The position numbers were made by a program, and so were the translations under genes. From positions 191,722 through 255,721 of the forward strand of contig JAJEGM010000053.1 in NCBI GenBank assembly GCA_022819825.1: a stretch of DNA of 64,000 nt, in the 5' to 3' direction. Under the pieces are notes generated by a model, which worked only from the letters and a program-made list of their open reading frames with translations, did not search any database and was not told the origin of the DNA. Positions 1 to 7,359 of the stretch are shown here, piece after piece. Position 1 is the stretch's first letter, and each line of letters begins with the position of its first letter. Source of the DNA: Acidimicrobiia bacterium. GTDB lineage: Bacteria > Actinomycetota > Acidimicrobiia > Acidimicrobiales > Bin134.

Positions 1-1
1 C

Positions 2-376
2 GCACTCACCACCGACACCCTGACCGTGCCCCCTGATGCCACGGTCAGTGAATTGGTGTACATCCATCTTCTTGGTCGACGCGAACGAGAAGTACCAGTA
101 GTCGACGGTGGAACCTATCTCGGGATGTGCGGCTTGGAGCAGATGAGCGATCTAGAACGCGACGTGTGGAACGACACGCTGGTTGCCGACATCGCTCGGC
201 GCGATCTTCCCACGGCCCGTCCGTCTTGGACGTTGCGCGATGCAGTGGCCCAGATGGACGCCAACGACACCGACCAATTGCCGGTGACCGACGACGACGA
301 CACGTTCATCGGGGTGGTGCGGGCCGACGACATCCTCCGACTCGACGAGATCCTCGACGAGACCGAGGGAGTGTGA
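2..376 (+). CDS. CBS-domain C-terminus of a probable ClC chloride channel (5' truncated)
   Basis: The reading frame is open to the left edge of the window, so the GTG at 26 in the ORF track is not a real start. The visible 124 residues form a tandem CBS pair: a first half around TVPPDATVSEL and PVVDGGTYLGMC, and a second half ending in FIGVVRADDILRLDEIL. From memory, this spacing and the YIHLLGRRERE stretch are typical of the cytoplasmic tail of actinobacterial ClC-type chloride channels or transporters, where the CBS pair binds adenine nucleotides and gates the channel. The membrane part lies outside the window, so the ClC assignment is inferred. Another CBS-tailed membrane protein is possible. 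Confidence 0.6.
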   Translation, partial: ALTTDTLTVPPDATVSELVYIHLLGRREREVPVVDGGTYLGMCGLEQMSDLERDVWNDTLVADIARRDLPTARPSWTLRDAVAQMDANDTDQLPVTDDDDTFIGVVRADDILRLDEILDETEGV

Positions 377-388
377 CCGGGGTCTAGT

Positions 389-453
389 AAGACCGGCTCG
401 GTTGGGAAATAGCTCGTCTTGAGAAGACCGGCTCAGTCGGGAAATAGCTCGTC
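389..453. repeat. Imperfect 30-bp tandem repeat over the 3' end of a small gene
   Basis: Two copies of a 30-bp unit (389-418 and 424-453) begin AAGACCGGCTC and end AATAGCTCGTC. They differ at two positions and have a 35-bp period. The right copy contains the last codons and the stop of the leftward gene at 433-651. The left copy repeats this tail downstream of the stop, but its stop codon is changed. Confidence 0.75.
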
Positions 454-651
454 AACGCTGTCAGCGCTCGGGGTGTCCCGGTATTCGCACCAGGGTTTTG
501 CCCCAACCTTCACGAGTCGGCATTCCTCACCGGGGATGGCTCCACACTCCACGCATGGATCCTCGTTCTCTTCGAACATAACGTCGAAGTCGTCGCTTGT
601 GTGCTTCAGCGCACGAGCTTCTTCGTAGCGACGGTGGCGTCCCTTTTTCAT
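433..651 (-). CDS. Small Cys-rich hypothetical protein
   Basis: This 72-residue protein has a basic N-terminus (MKKGRHRRYEEA) followed by an acidic middle. The short cluster CVECGAIPGEEC resembles half of a zinc knuckle, with one further Cys near residue 55. The tail is acidic and ends DELFPD. No function is recognised. The gene stands alone between the CBS protein and the phosphoribosyltransferase. Its 3' end is duplicated just downstream (see the repeat at 389-453). It could bind zinc as a dimer, but nothing in the context indicates a partner. Confidence 0.55.
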   Translation of the reverse strand: MKKGRHRRYEEARALKHTSDDFDVMFEENEDPCVECGAIPGEECRLVKVGAKPWCEYRDTPSADSVDELFPD

Positions 652-697
652 GGGCGGCTCCGCAATATCAAGCCGGCGGCTCTTTAGCTCCGGCAGC

Positions 698-715
698 AGG
701 GGGAACTCACCCCCT
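698..715 (-). terminator. Short hairpin downstream of the phosphoribosyltransferase
   Basis: A perfect 6-bp stem, AGGGGG paired with CCCCCT around the loop AACTCA, lies about 85 bp past the stop of the leftward phosphoribosyltransferase gene. There is no U-tract, so it would be a weak or factor-assisted terminator. It could equally lie in the 5' leader of the small gene at 433-651. Confidence 0.3.
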
Positions 716-800
716 AACCTCTCATAAAGGCCAGTCTAACCACTCGGTTGCCGTATCTTGCACACCGCTAATTCCAAGAATGCCTGGCCGTGACACGCAA

Positions 801-1313
801 CTAAGCATCGAGAACCCTATGGCGGGCCTCCTCAGCACTCACCAGGGGTCGATCCGTGGACCACGGGAAGTTGATCCATTGGTCAGTTCGCCTCCACACG
901 TAGTCGCACTTCACCAGGGAATGCGACTTCTCATAAAGCACCGCGGAGCGCACATCGCCAACCCGCTCAACACAGAAGTCGTAGACCATTTTGAGCGTGT
1001 GACCGGTGTCGGCCACGTCGTCTGCGATGAGGATCTTGGAGTTGCGATGATCCACCAGGTCAACGGCGGGAGGCAGCATCACTGGAACGGGAAGCCGCTC
1101 ATCCACCCCGGTGTAGTACTCGCAGTTCATCACGTAGATGTTCTTGATTGACAGGGCATAGCCGAGTGAGCCTGCGCAGAAGAGGCCGCCTCGGGCGATG
1201 GCCAAGATCATCTCTGGCCGGTAGCCGTCGTCGGCCACCAACGCCGCCAATTCCCGTACGGCCCGACCATAGGATTCCCAGTCAAGCCATTCCCGGTCTG
1301 CTGCTTCGCTCAT
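801..1313 (-). CDS. Phosphoribosyltransferase-family protein (purine salvage type)
   Basis: This 170-residue type I phosphoribosyltransferase would transfer the ribose 5-phosphate group of PRPP to a base, probably a purine. The PRPP-binding loop ILIADDVADTGHTL (about residues 94-107) has the two acidic residues and the DTG turn expected of the family. The upstream AIARGGLFCAGSL supplies the pyrophosphate loop, and WINFPW lies near the C-terminus, where base specificity is set in hypoxanthine/xanthine enzymes. The length fits Gpt/Hpt-like enzymes. The ATG at 1313 has AGGAAG about 3 nt upstream and overlaps the stop of a 19-codon upstream ORF. It is the last gene of the mobA-rnd run. Substrate choice cannot be fixed from sequence. 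Confidence 0.8.
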   Translation of the reverse strand: MSEAADREWLDWESYGRAVRELAALVADDGYRPEMILAIARGGLFCAGSLGYALSIKNIYVMNCEYYTGVDERLPVPVMLPPAVDLVDHRNSKILIADDVADTGHTLKMVYDFCVERVGDVRSAVLYEKSHSLVKCDYVWRRTDQWINFPWSTDRPLVSAEEARHRVLDA

Positions 1314-1369
1314 GTGCTTCCTTTCAATGGATCAGCGGAAATCGGTTTCAAAGAGCGCTCCTCACTCAT
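1310..1369 (-). CDS. Possible 19-residue upstream ORF coupled to the phosphoribosyltransferase
   Basis: This mini-ORF (MSEERSLKPISADPLKGST) is too short for the ORF track. Its ATG is preceded by AGGAAACAC, and its TGA overlaps the ATG of the phosphoribosyltransferase in an ATGA junction, which would couple translation. The SD, start and first codons (AGGAA-CACATGAG-GA) nearly repeat those of the downstream gene, so it may be a duplicated gene start rather than a functional leader peptide. No homologue is recognised. Confidence 0.35.
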   Translation of the reverse strand: MSEERSLKPISADPLKGST

Positions 1370-1376
1370 GTGTTTC

Positions 1377-2588
1377 CTAAATCAGTCGCCCTGAGCGCTC
1401 TTCAAGCGTGAGCTTGCCTTGGCTGTCGAAGGCTACTGCCGCGGTTCCGCTCAACAATCGCTGGACTGGTGCCGCGATGATGTCGGCTCGCCACCCCTTG
1501 AGAGCTCGACAATCTGGATCGCCCCGCAGCAGAGCCTCGATATCGCTGCGGGTGGCTACGAGGGCTGGATCGATATCGGCGTCGGCGGCGTGCTGGGCAG
1601 CCCACGACGTGATGAGGCTGACCGCCGGCTTGAGCGCTGGATCCAACTTGGGCGACTTGCTGGCCGGCTCGACCGCCAATTCAGCGTCTTTGAGCCCGTC
1701 GAGGAAGGCCAACAGCTCCTTGTCGGCACCCTTGCGAAGGTTACGAGGCTCGACACCCCGTATCTCCCGCAACTGGGCGAGTGACTTGGGCATGCGTTGA
1801 GCCACAACCGCAACCCCCAGATCCGACAGCACATGGCGAACGGGCTGATTCAAACGGGCGGCATACTCTTCCCGCCATCGGGCCACTGCTTGGGCTACCC
1901 CCCTTTGTCGACCCTCCATGCGACGGACCTCTTTGATCCGGTGCCAGGCGGTTTCGGGAGACCGGCCTGTGTCGGCCCGTTTCAACAAGAGCGCACACTC
2001 TTCCTCAGCCCATTCCAGACGGCCTCGGGCATGCAGTTCTTTCTGCAAGATGTCGCTGATCTCCAGTAGGCGCTCCACATCGGCTGCGGCATAGGCCAGC
2101 ATGTGATCGGGCAGCGGCCGCTGAAACCAGTCGGACAGACGAGCTTCCTTGGCCAATTCCACCCCCAGCAGGCGATCGTGGAGTGTGGCCAGCGAAGGAG
2201 AGCTGTAGCCGATGAACCCGGCCCCTATCTGAGTGTCGAAAATCCTCCGAGGCCGCGTCCCGCACTCGTGGTAGAGGACCTCCAAGTCCTGCTCCGCGGC
2301 ATGGAGCACGGCAAGCCCTTCACCATCCAACAGCTTGGCCAGCGGGGTGATGGGAGCGGCCAACGGGTCGATGATGGCCAGCTGATCGTGCCAAGCGATC
2401 TGGACCAGTGCGAGTCGGGGGTAATAGGTGCGCTCCCGGTGGAATTCGGTATCCAAGGCATAGGCATCTGCGGTCGATGCATCAGCCACCACCGCGGCCA
2501 ACTTACGCCGAGAGGTGACTAGGGCTTCCACTCTGTCGAGGCTAACGGGCTGGGTGAGCTCAGCCGAGGTCTTCGGGTGTGTCGACAT
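1377..2588 (-). CDS. rnd: Ribonuclease D (3'-5' exonuclease with HRDC domain)
   Basis: RNase D trims 3' ends of tRNA precursors and other structured RNAs. The DEDD exonuclease core is visible: ALDTEFHRER (metal-binding Asp and Glu, about residues 45-55), VLHAAEQDLEVL (second Asp) and YAAADVERLLEI (third Asp with the DEDDy-type Tyr). An HRDC helical region follows around residues 200-290 (REEYAARLNQPVRHVLSD and the LREIRGVEP turn). A further C-terminal helical part completes about 403 residues, the usual bacterial RNase D length. The ATG at 2588 is chosen because its 29-nt overlap with mobA is smaller than the 65 nt required by the ATG at 2624. The stop abuts the SD of the next mini-ORF. Confidence 0.85.
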   Translation of the reverse strand: MSTHPKTSAELTQPVSLDRVEALVTSRRKLAAVVADASTADAYALDTEFHRERTYYPRLALVQIAWHDQLAIIDPLAAPITPLAKLLDGEGLAVLHAAEQDLEVLYHECGTRPRRIFDTQIGAGFIGYSSPSLATLHDRLLGVELAKEARLSDWFQRPLPDHMLAYAAADVERLLEISDILQKELHARGRLEWAEEECALLLKRADTGRSPETAWHRIKEVRRMEGRQRGVAQAVARWREEYAARLNQPVRHVLSDLGVAVVAQRMPKSLAQLREIRGVEPRNLRKGADKELLAFLDGLKDAELAVEPASKSPKLDPALKPAVSLITSWAAQHAADADIDPALVATRSDIEALLRGDPDCRALKGWRADIIAAPVQRLLSGTAAVAFDSQGKLTLEERSGRLI

Positions 2589-3126
2589 CTGCCACCGCCG
2601 ATGGTGGCGCGGGAACGTCGACAACAGTCAATTCATCGAGCAGCGAGGCAACCGCGCGCTGGCCGGATTCGAACAGGCGCTCGGCCAGTGCTGCGGTTGC
2701 TGTATCGATGGCCAGGGGCAGATAGTGGCGCCGTTGGTCGGTGAATACGGCCGCTGAGGGGGCGGCAGCCGGAGACTCCCGAACTGCCTGCACCAGCACC
2801 GCTACGTCCTCGGGGCTGATAGCGGGGAGATCACAGGGCAAGACCACCGTTACCGGATGATCGGCCAATTCCAGCGCGGTGGCCACTGCCCCAAGAGGAC
2901 CCTCGCCGGGCCAGCGGTCGGAGATGTGCCGGGCATCGGCCAAGGCCGCAGCATCCTCTAGGCGGGGATCGTTGCCGCCGACGATGAATCGCTGCGAAGC
3001 ATGGGCCAATGCCTCCAAGGCACAATCGATCAGTCTTCTGCCCCCCACCGGGATGAACGCCTTATCCGCGCCCATCCGTCGGCTCTGCCCTCCCGCCAGC
3101 ACTGCACCAGTGAAGTCGGACTCGAT
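2560..3126 (-). CDS. mobA: Molybdenum cofactor guanylyltransferase MobA-like, probable ATC start
   Basis: MobA attaches GMP to molybdopterin to make the guanine-dinucleotide cofactor used by enzymes such as the formate dehydrogenase at 55.9-60.5 kb. The N-terminal nucleotide-binding signature GAVLAGGQSRRMGADKA is complete. A metal-binding stretch VVLPCDLPAI and the C-terminal DVDTPEDLG follow, and the length of about 188 residues is normal. The long ORF in the track (to 3588) is a shadow of the flavin reductase. In the true frame there is no ATG, GTG or TTG just before the domain. An ATC at 3126 has GGAGG exactly 6 nt upstream. The next choice, GTG at 3102, would remove part of the first beta strand. 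Confidence 0.8.
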   Translation of the reverse strand: MESDFTGAVLAGGQSRRMGADKAFIPVGGRRLIDCALEALAHASQRFIVGGNDPRLEDAAALADARHISDRWPGEGPLGAVATALELADHPVTVVLPCDLPAISPEDVAVLVQAVRESPAAAPSAAVFTDQRRHYLPLAIDTATAALAERLFESGQRAVASLLDELTVVDVPAPPSAVADVDTPEDLG

Positions 3127-3128
3127 TT

Positions 3129-3692
3129 CTAGCCTCCGTAGTTCATGCGGGTGTCTTCCATACGAAGAACGGGGGTGTCCTCGTCGTGCTGGAAGCCGCA
3201 GTCGACCACTTCGCCAATGAACAGGGTGTGGGCGCCAGTGACCACCGCGTCGCGCACCTCGCAGTCGACATAGGCGGGAGCGCAGTCCAAGATGGGCGCG
3301 CCGGTAACCCCGTCGTGGAAGCCGAAGCCGTTGAGGGTCATGGCCGCCAAATCGACTTCCACCGGCTTGGTGAACTTGCGCACGATCGCCCGGTCTTCTC
3401 TGGCGATCGTGCAAAGGCTGAACACCCCGCCCTCGGAAATGAGCTCGTGGGTATAGGCGGGATGCTCCACGCCAATGCCCACCAGCTTGGGCTCGAAAGC
3501 CAACTGAGTGGCCCAGTTGAGGGTCATGCCGTTGCGCCTCTCCCCGGCCCGCGACCCCACTACGTACAACCCATAGGGCAAGCTCCACAGCACCCTTCTG
3601 CGGAGTCGGTCGTAGGCGTCTTGAGCTTCAGGATCGTCCCCTACATGATCGGGGTAGGGGCCGATGGGTCCGCTGCCACCTGGCGCTGCCAC
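3129..3692 (-). CDS. Flavin reductase-like FMN-binding protein
   Basis: This 187-residue protein has the split-barrel fold of the flavin reductase (DIM6/NTAB) family. LPYGLYVVGSRAGERRNGMTLNW is the flavin-phosphate loop, followed by PKLVGIGVEHPAYTHELI and a barrel core ending GAHTLFIGEVVDCG. Relatives supply reduced FMN to monooxygenases or act as stand-alone FMN-binding oxidoreductases. No partner oxygenase is adjacent. The start is GTG at 3692. The TAG stop lies within the SD region of mobA, so translation of the two is probably coupled. Substrate and partner are unknown. Confidence 0.75.
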   Translation of the reverse strand: MAAPGGSGPIGPYPDHVGDDPEAQDAYDRLRRRVLWSLPYGLYVVGSRAGERRNGMTLNWATQLAFEPKLVGIGVEHPAYTHELISEGGVFSLCTIAREDRAIVRKFTKPVEVDLAAMTLNGFGFHDGVTGAPILDCAPAYVDCEVRDAVVTGAHTLFIGEVVDCGFQHDEDTPVLRMEDTRMNYGG

Positions 3693-3693
3693 G

Positions 3694-4140
3694 TCAAGCC
3701 CTCCAGTCCGCTGGAGGCCACGACGGGTCGAGTTGGTGCAAGAAGAGAAGGCAGCGCTCCTCCTCGTCGGTCTCCCCGATCGCCGCCGCGGCGGCCTGCA
3801 ATCCGGCCAAGGCCCGCAGGAAACCCCGGTTCACCTCGTGGGCCCAGCGCACATAGCCCGATCCTCGCCAGCCATTCTGACGCAACCGGTCCAGTCCCCG
3901 GTGATATCCCACCCGGAAGGCGGCATACGCCTCGGCCTGGTCACGGGCCAGCAATCCCAGCCGAGCCCAGCCGTCCAGGAAACGGGGAAACCGGGCAACC
4001 ACCTCAGCCACGGCTTCTCTTCTTTGGGCCTCGTCCAAACTCATCGCCTCGGCCAGCGCGAGCAGTGCTTCGGCGGGCTCAGGATCCAGAACGGTCTCGG
4101 GTGGCCCTGAGCGGGTCAGATTCACCGGCGCATCAGTCAT
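3694..4140 (-). CDS. DUF3151-family protein
   Basis: This 148-residue soluble, mostly helical protein matches, from memory, the actinobacterial DUF3151 family: ETVLDPEPAEALLALAEA near the N-terminus, AYAAFRVGYHRGLDRLRQNGW in the middle and GFLRALAGLQAAAAAIGETDE near the end. The pattern resembles a degenerate tetratricopeptide fold. Its function is not known. It sits 1 bp upstream of the flavin reductase gene and about 20 bp downstream of pyruvate kinase, all leftward, so it is probably co-transcribed with them. Confidence 0.8.
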   Translation of the reverse strand: MTDAPVNLTRSGPPETVLDPEPAEALLALAEAMSLDEAQRREAVAEVVARFPRFLDGWARLGLLARDQAEAYAAFRVGYHRGLDRLRQNGWRGSGYVRWAHEVNRGFLRALAGLQAAAAAIGETDEEERCLLFLHQLDPSWPPADWRA

Positions 4141-4159
4141 CGGCCGAATTCTCCTACGG

Positions 4160-5578
4160 TCAGTGGATGCGCACCAAGCGCAGCACGTCGGTGGCTTCCT
4201 CCATGCCAGCTAGAACGGCAACTACATCCCCAGGGACAACATGCCCAGCTTCTTTGGCCAGGCTCAATGCCTCGGCCACTCGAGCCTCGTAGGTGCCCGG
4301 CTCGCAGGCCAGCATTGGGGTGACTCCCCAGCTCAGGGTGAGCTGCTGAACGGTGCGCTCGGAAGTGCTGAACCCCAATATGGCCGTTTGGGGACGGAAC
4401 CGGGCCATCGACCGAACGGTGAACCCCGACGCCGAGATGCAGACAATGGCGGCCAGGTTCAGCTCGTTGGCCGCGGTGGCGGCCGCCCCGGTCATGGCGT
4501 CGGTGACCGAGGTGGGGGCATCAGCATCAGTCATGCGCAAGCGGCGGATGTTCTCTCCCCAGCGGACGTAGTCGAACTCCTCGTCAGCCCGCTCGGCGAT
4601 TCGGGCCATGGTGGCCACCGTGGCCGCCGGGTGGGCCCCGATAGCGGTCTCGGCCGAGAGCATCACTGCGCTGGTGCCGTCGAAAACCGCGTTGGCCACA
4701 TCCGACACCTCGGCCCTTGTCGGGGTGGATGCCTGAACCATGGAGTCCAGCATCTGGGTGGCGGTGATCACGGGCAAGCCCCCGGCGATGCAGTCTCGAA
4801 TTATCCGCTTTTGAAGGTGAGGGGTCTCTTCCAACAGGCATTCAGTTCCGAGATCGCCGCGGGCCACCATGATGCCCGCCGACGCCTCGATGATGTCGTC
4901 CAGGTTCTGAACGGCCGCCTGGGTCTCGATCTTGGCGATCACCAGCGGGCCGTCTGGATGGGGTTCCACCTTCACCCGGCGTATGTCGTCTCCCGACCGC
5001 ACGAACGAAACAGCCACCATGTCCACCGCCTCACTTACGAACGCGTCCAGGCACTGCAAGTCCTCTGGCGTCGGCGTGGGCATACTGAGCCGGTCGGAGG
5101 GGATCCGAAAGCCGGGCCGCCCGTGGATCACATCACCGTGAAGGATCACCCCGGTGGCCTTGTCTGCTGACACGCCGGCCACTTGCAGCCGCACTTGTCC
5201 GTCGCCCAGCGCTATTTGGTCGCCAACGGCGATGTCGTTGAGGAGATCCTCATAGTCCACTTCCACCGCGGAAGCGGTGCTCTGAGTGTCGCCCACCCTG
5301 ATCTCCACTTCGGTGTCGGCCCGCAGCTCCACGCCTTCTTGGCCAAAACTCGCCGTTCGCACCTTGGGGCCGGGCAAGTCCACCAGCACCCCCACCCGCC
5401 GACCCGCCTCCTGGGCCACCTGGCGCACGAGGCGCATACGACCGAGAGCCTCGTCCAGCGTTCCATGAGCCAGCCCGATGCGAGCCACGTCCATGCCCGC
5501 GTCCACCATGGCCCGCAGCATCTCGGGCGATTCCGATGCCGGGCCAATAGTGGCGATGATCTTGGTTCGGCGGGGCAC
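4160..5578 (-). CDS. pyk: Pyruvate kinase with a K+-independent signature
   Basis: Converts phosphoenolpyruvate and ADP to pyruvate and ATP. The protein has 472 residues, close to bacterial norms, with a GTG start at 5578. The N-terminus TKIIATIGPASE, the catalytic Lys in VIAKIETQ (about residue 214), MVARGDLGTE, and ITATQMLDSM with PTRAEVSDVANAV define the barrel. The nucleotide lid is the region after residue 70, and the C-terminal domain starts near residue 340. Two departures stand out. The K+-binding motif usually written RLNFSHG is RIGLAHG here (residues 33-39), losing the Asn and Ser ligands. The position equivalent to Glu117 of rabbit muscle enzyme is Lys (GPKVR, Lys72), the substitution known from K+-independent pyruvate kinases. 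Confidence 0.95.
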   Translation of the reverse strand: MPRRTKIIATIGPASESPEMLRAMVDAGMDVARIGLAHGTLDEALGRMRLVRQVAQEAGRRVGVLVDLPGPKVRTASFGQEGVELRADTEVEIRVGDTQSTASAVEVDYEDLLNDIAVGDQIALGDGQVRLQVAGVSADKATGVILHGDVIHGRPGFRIPSDRLSMPTPTPEDLQCLDAFVSEAVDMVAVSFVRSGDDIRRVKVEPHPDGPLVIAKIETQAAVQNLDDIIEASAGIMVARGDLGTECLLEETPHLQKRIIRDCIAGGLPVITATQMLDSMVQASTPTRAEVSDVANAVFDGTSAVMLSAETAIGAHPAATVATMARIAERADEEFDYVRWGENIRRLRMTDADAPTSVTDAMTGAAATAANELNLAAIVCISASGFTVRSMARFRPQTAILGFSTSERTVQQLTLSWGVTPMLACEPGTYEARVAEALSLAKEAGHVVPGDVVAVLAGMEEATDVLRLVRIH

Positions 5579-5617
5579 GAGATTTAACGCTACCGCCCGG
5601 TCGGGCTGAACTCGCGG

Positions 5618-5645
5618 TCTATAGGAAGCCGGTCTCTTCCATCAA
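5618..5645 (-). promoter_or_regulatory. Possible sigma-70-like promoter for pyruvate kinase
   Basis: On the minus strand TTGATG (5640-5645) is separated by 16 bp from TATAGA (5618-5623), about 40 bp before the pyk start. Each box matches the consensus at four of six positions. The -35 box overlaps the stop of the upstream SirB1-like gene. Confidence 0.35.
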
Positions 5646-6427
5646 TTCATGCGGGCACGAGCAAGGGTGGCCAGTCGTTGAAGCTGGTCCTCATCATCGT
5701 CCTCAGCAACTTGGGCCAATTGCTCGAACCGACGGGCGGCCTGGTCGAATCGGCCCCGCTCCATGTTGATCATGCCGAGTTGTTTTGCCTCGCCGGCTGG
5801 AACCGATGGGCACATCGTCCGCAACTCCAGCACCCACTCCAGATTGGCGTAGTCCTTGTTCTGGGCGTAGATCGCTCGAAGGTTCCCCAGCATTCTCTCC
5901 ATGATCGACGAGTGGTCCACCGGGGCCAGATAAGCGGGATGGAAGCCTTTGTCACCCCCGGTGATCTGGTGGAAGAGCTGCTCGCAACCCTGGGCGTCGA
6001 GCAGCGCTCCCCCGGCATACACGTCGATGAACACGTCGGTCTCGTTGCGATCCCGGATCAGGAAATGCCCTGGCAGCCCGATGCCGTCGAAGTCATTGCC
6101 AGAGAGCTGTCCAATGGCGATCGTGAGTACGGCAAGGCTGATGGGAATGCCGGTGCGCCGGTGTATGACCTCATTCAGGAAAGAGTTCCGCGGGTCGTAG
6201 TAGTCCGCCCGGTTGCCGTGAAATCCCAGTTCGCTGAACAGTGAATGCAGCATTCCGTCTCGGCTGGAGCGGTCGCAGCGATCGACCAGTGCGTGGAGCC
6301 GGTCGAGTTCGGCTTGGAAATCCATCCCAGGGCAGCCGTGAGCGGCAATGCACAGCGCGCCCTCATGGAGCGCGAACTCCTCGTCTTGGAGCAGTTGCCT
6401 GAACTTCTCCGCGGGATCCCAAGCCAC
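5642..6427 (-). CDS. SirB1-like transglutaminase-fold / TPR protein
   Basis: The domain begins near DPAEKFRQLL and includes FFSELGFHGN-type and NSFLNEVIHRRTGIPISLAV segments, GIGLPGHFLIR and a C-terminal helical repeat (DYANLEWVLELR to FDQAARRFEQLA). This is the SirB1 (YchA) arrangement: a transglutaminase-like core of uncertain catalytic ability followed by TPR helices. The ORF-track start at 6571 runs through the divergent phosphodiesterase gene and is rejected. GTG at 6427 gives 261 residues beginning VAWDPAEKF. Function in this group is unknown. The gene lies upstream of pyk on the same strand. Confidence 0.7.
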   Translation of the reverse strand: MAWDPAEKFRQLLQDEEFALHEGALCIAAHGCPGMDFQAELDRLHALVDRCDRSSRDGMLHSLFSELGFHGNRADYYDPRNSFLNEVIHRRTGIPISLAVLTIAIGQLSGNDFDGIGLPGHFLIRDRNETDVFIDVYAGGALLDAQGCEQLFHQITGGDKGFHPAYLAPVDHSSIMERMLGNLRAIYAQNKDYANLEWVLELRTMCPSVPAGEAKQLGMINMERGRFDQAARRFEQLAQVAEDDDEDQLQRLATLARARMN

Positions 6428-6464
6428 GAGTAGTGAATCTACTCCGACTACTACTCTTTCGCTG

Positions 6465-7220
6465 GTGAGTGCTTGGCCGTTCTTGGACCATGACGGCCCG
6501 ATTCCCATCGCCCACAGGGGGGGCGCCGCGGAGGGGCCGGAGAACACCATGGCCGCGTTCGCCGCCGCCATCGACCTCGGCTACCGATATGTCGAGACCG
6601 ACGTACACGCCACCCGCGACGAAGTGCTGGTGGCATTCCATGACGAGGGGTTGCAGCGCCTCAGCGGACGGCCCGAGGCCATCGCCGACCTGAACTGGCG
6701 GGATCTGAAAACGGTACGAGTCGGCGGTGAACACGCCATTCCCCGCTTCGAGGAACTCTTGGAAGCCTGGCCCGACCTCCGGATCGCGGTCGACCCCAAA
6801 CACGACCAGGCCACTGTGCCATTGATCGGTGCCCTCCAACGCGCCGACGCCATCGACCGCGTCTGCGTCGGCTCGTTTTCCGGCCGCCGACTGGCCCTCG
6901 CCCGGCGGTTGGGAGGACCCCGCTTGTGTACCGGACTGAGTCCCAAGGAGGTCGGCCAACTCCAGGCTGCATCGGCTGGTTTGCCAGTAAAGGTCAAGGC
7001 CGGCGCGTGCGCCCAGGTTCCCCCAAGCGCCAAGGGTGTTCCGCTAGTCCACCAGCGATTCGTGGACGCTGCCCACGCCCAAGAACTTTCAGTGCATGTG
7101 TGGACCATCGACGATCCCGACGAGATGCACCGACTCCTCGACATGGGGGTGGACGGCATCATGACCGACCGGCCCACCGTGTTGCGCGACGTTCTTGTGG
7201 CGCGCGGGATGTGGGCCTGA
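6465..7220 (+). CDS. Glycerophosphodiester phosphodiesterase family protein
   Basis: Cleaves glycerophosphodiesters from phospholipid turnover to glycerol 3-phosphate and an alcohol. The GDPD barrel is complete: IAHRGGAAEGPENT (catalytic His and metal-binding Glu), ETDVHATRDEVLVAFHDE (metal ligands and second catalytic His), AVDPKHD, and a C-terminal VHVWTIDDPDEMHRLLDMGVDGIMTDRP. GTG at 6465 gives 251 residues and places HRGG near residue 15, as usual. The ORF-track start at 6348 would overlap the divergent gene. No signal peptide is visible, so the enzyme is probably cytoplasmic. The 37-bp space to the divergent gene leaves little room for a promoter. Confidence 0.88.
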   Translation: MSAWPFLDHDGPIPIAHRGGAAEGPENTMAAFAAAIDLGYRYVETDVHATRDEVLVAFHDEGLQRLSGRPEAIADLNWRDLKTVRVGGEHAIPRFEELLEAWPDLRIAVDPKHDQATVPLIGALQRADAIDRVCVGSFSGRRLALARRLGGPRLCTGLSPKEVGQLQAASAGLPVKVKAGACAQVPPSAKGVPLVHQRFVDAAHAQELSVHVWTIDDPDEMHRLLDMGVDGIMTDRPTVLRDVLVARGMWA

Positions 7221-7237
7221 GGGTCGATTCAAGCTCC

Positions 7238-7259
7238 AAACCGGGCTTATGCCTGTGGT
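7238..7259 (+). terminator. Hairpin after the phosphodiesterase gene
   Basis: AACC-GGGC, loop TTAT, GCCT-GT-GGTT forms an 8-bp stem with a 2-nt bulge, 18 bp past the stop codon. There is no long U-run, so termination is only a suggestion. Confidence 0.3.
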
Positions 7260-7326
7260 TAAATCCAGGTTTCTTGGGGATTTCTACTCACAGCAGTGGA
7301 AAACCCTGTGGATTTCGTTTTTTAGC

Positions 7327-7354
7327 TTGACCTGGGTTTTTTCCGCGCTATGGT
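7327..7354 (+). promoter_or_regulatory. Sigma-70-like promoter upstream of a non-coding structured region
   Basis: TTGACC (7327-7332) matches the -35 consensus at five of six positions. TATGGT (7349-7354) lies 16 bp downstream as a -10 box. A transcript would begin near 7361 and run into the G-rich hairpin region that lacks a convincing gene. The surrounding DNA is locally AT-richer than the rest of the window. Confidence 0.45.
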
Positions 7355-7359
7355 ATGCC

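Noticed and set aside
3127-3588. N-terminal extension of MobA (track ORF 2560-3588)
   Set aside because: The extension is an out-of-frame reading of the flavin reductase gene, rich in Arg and Gly.
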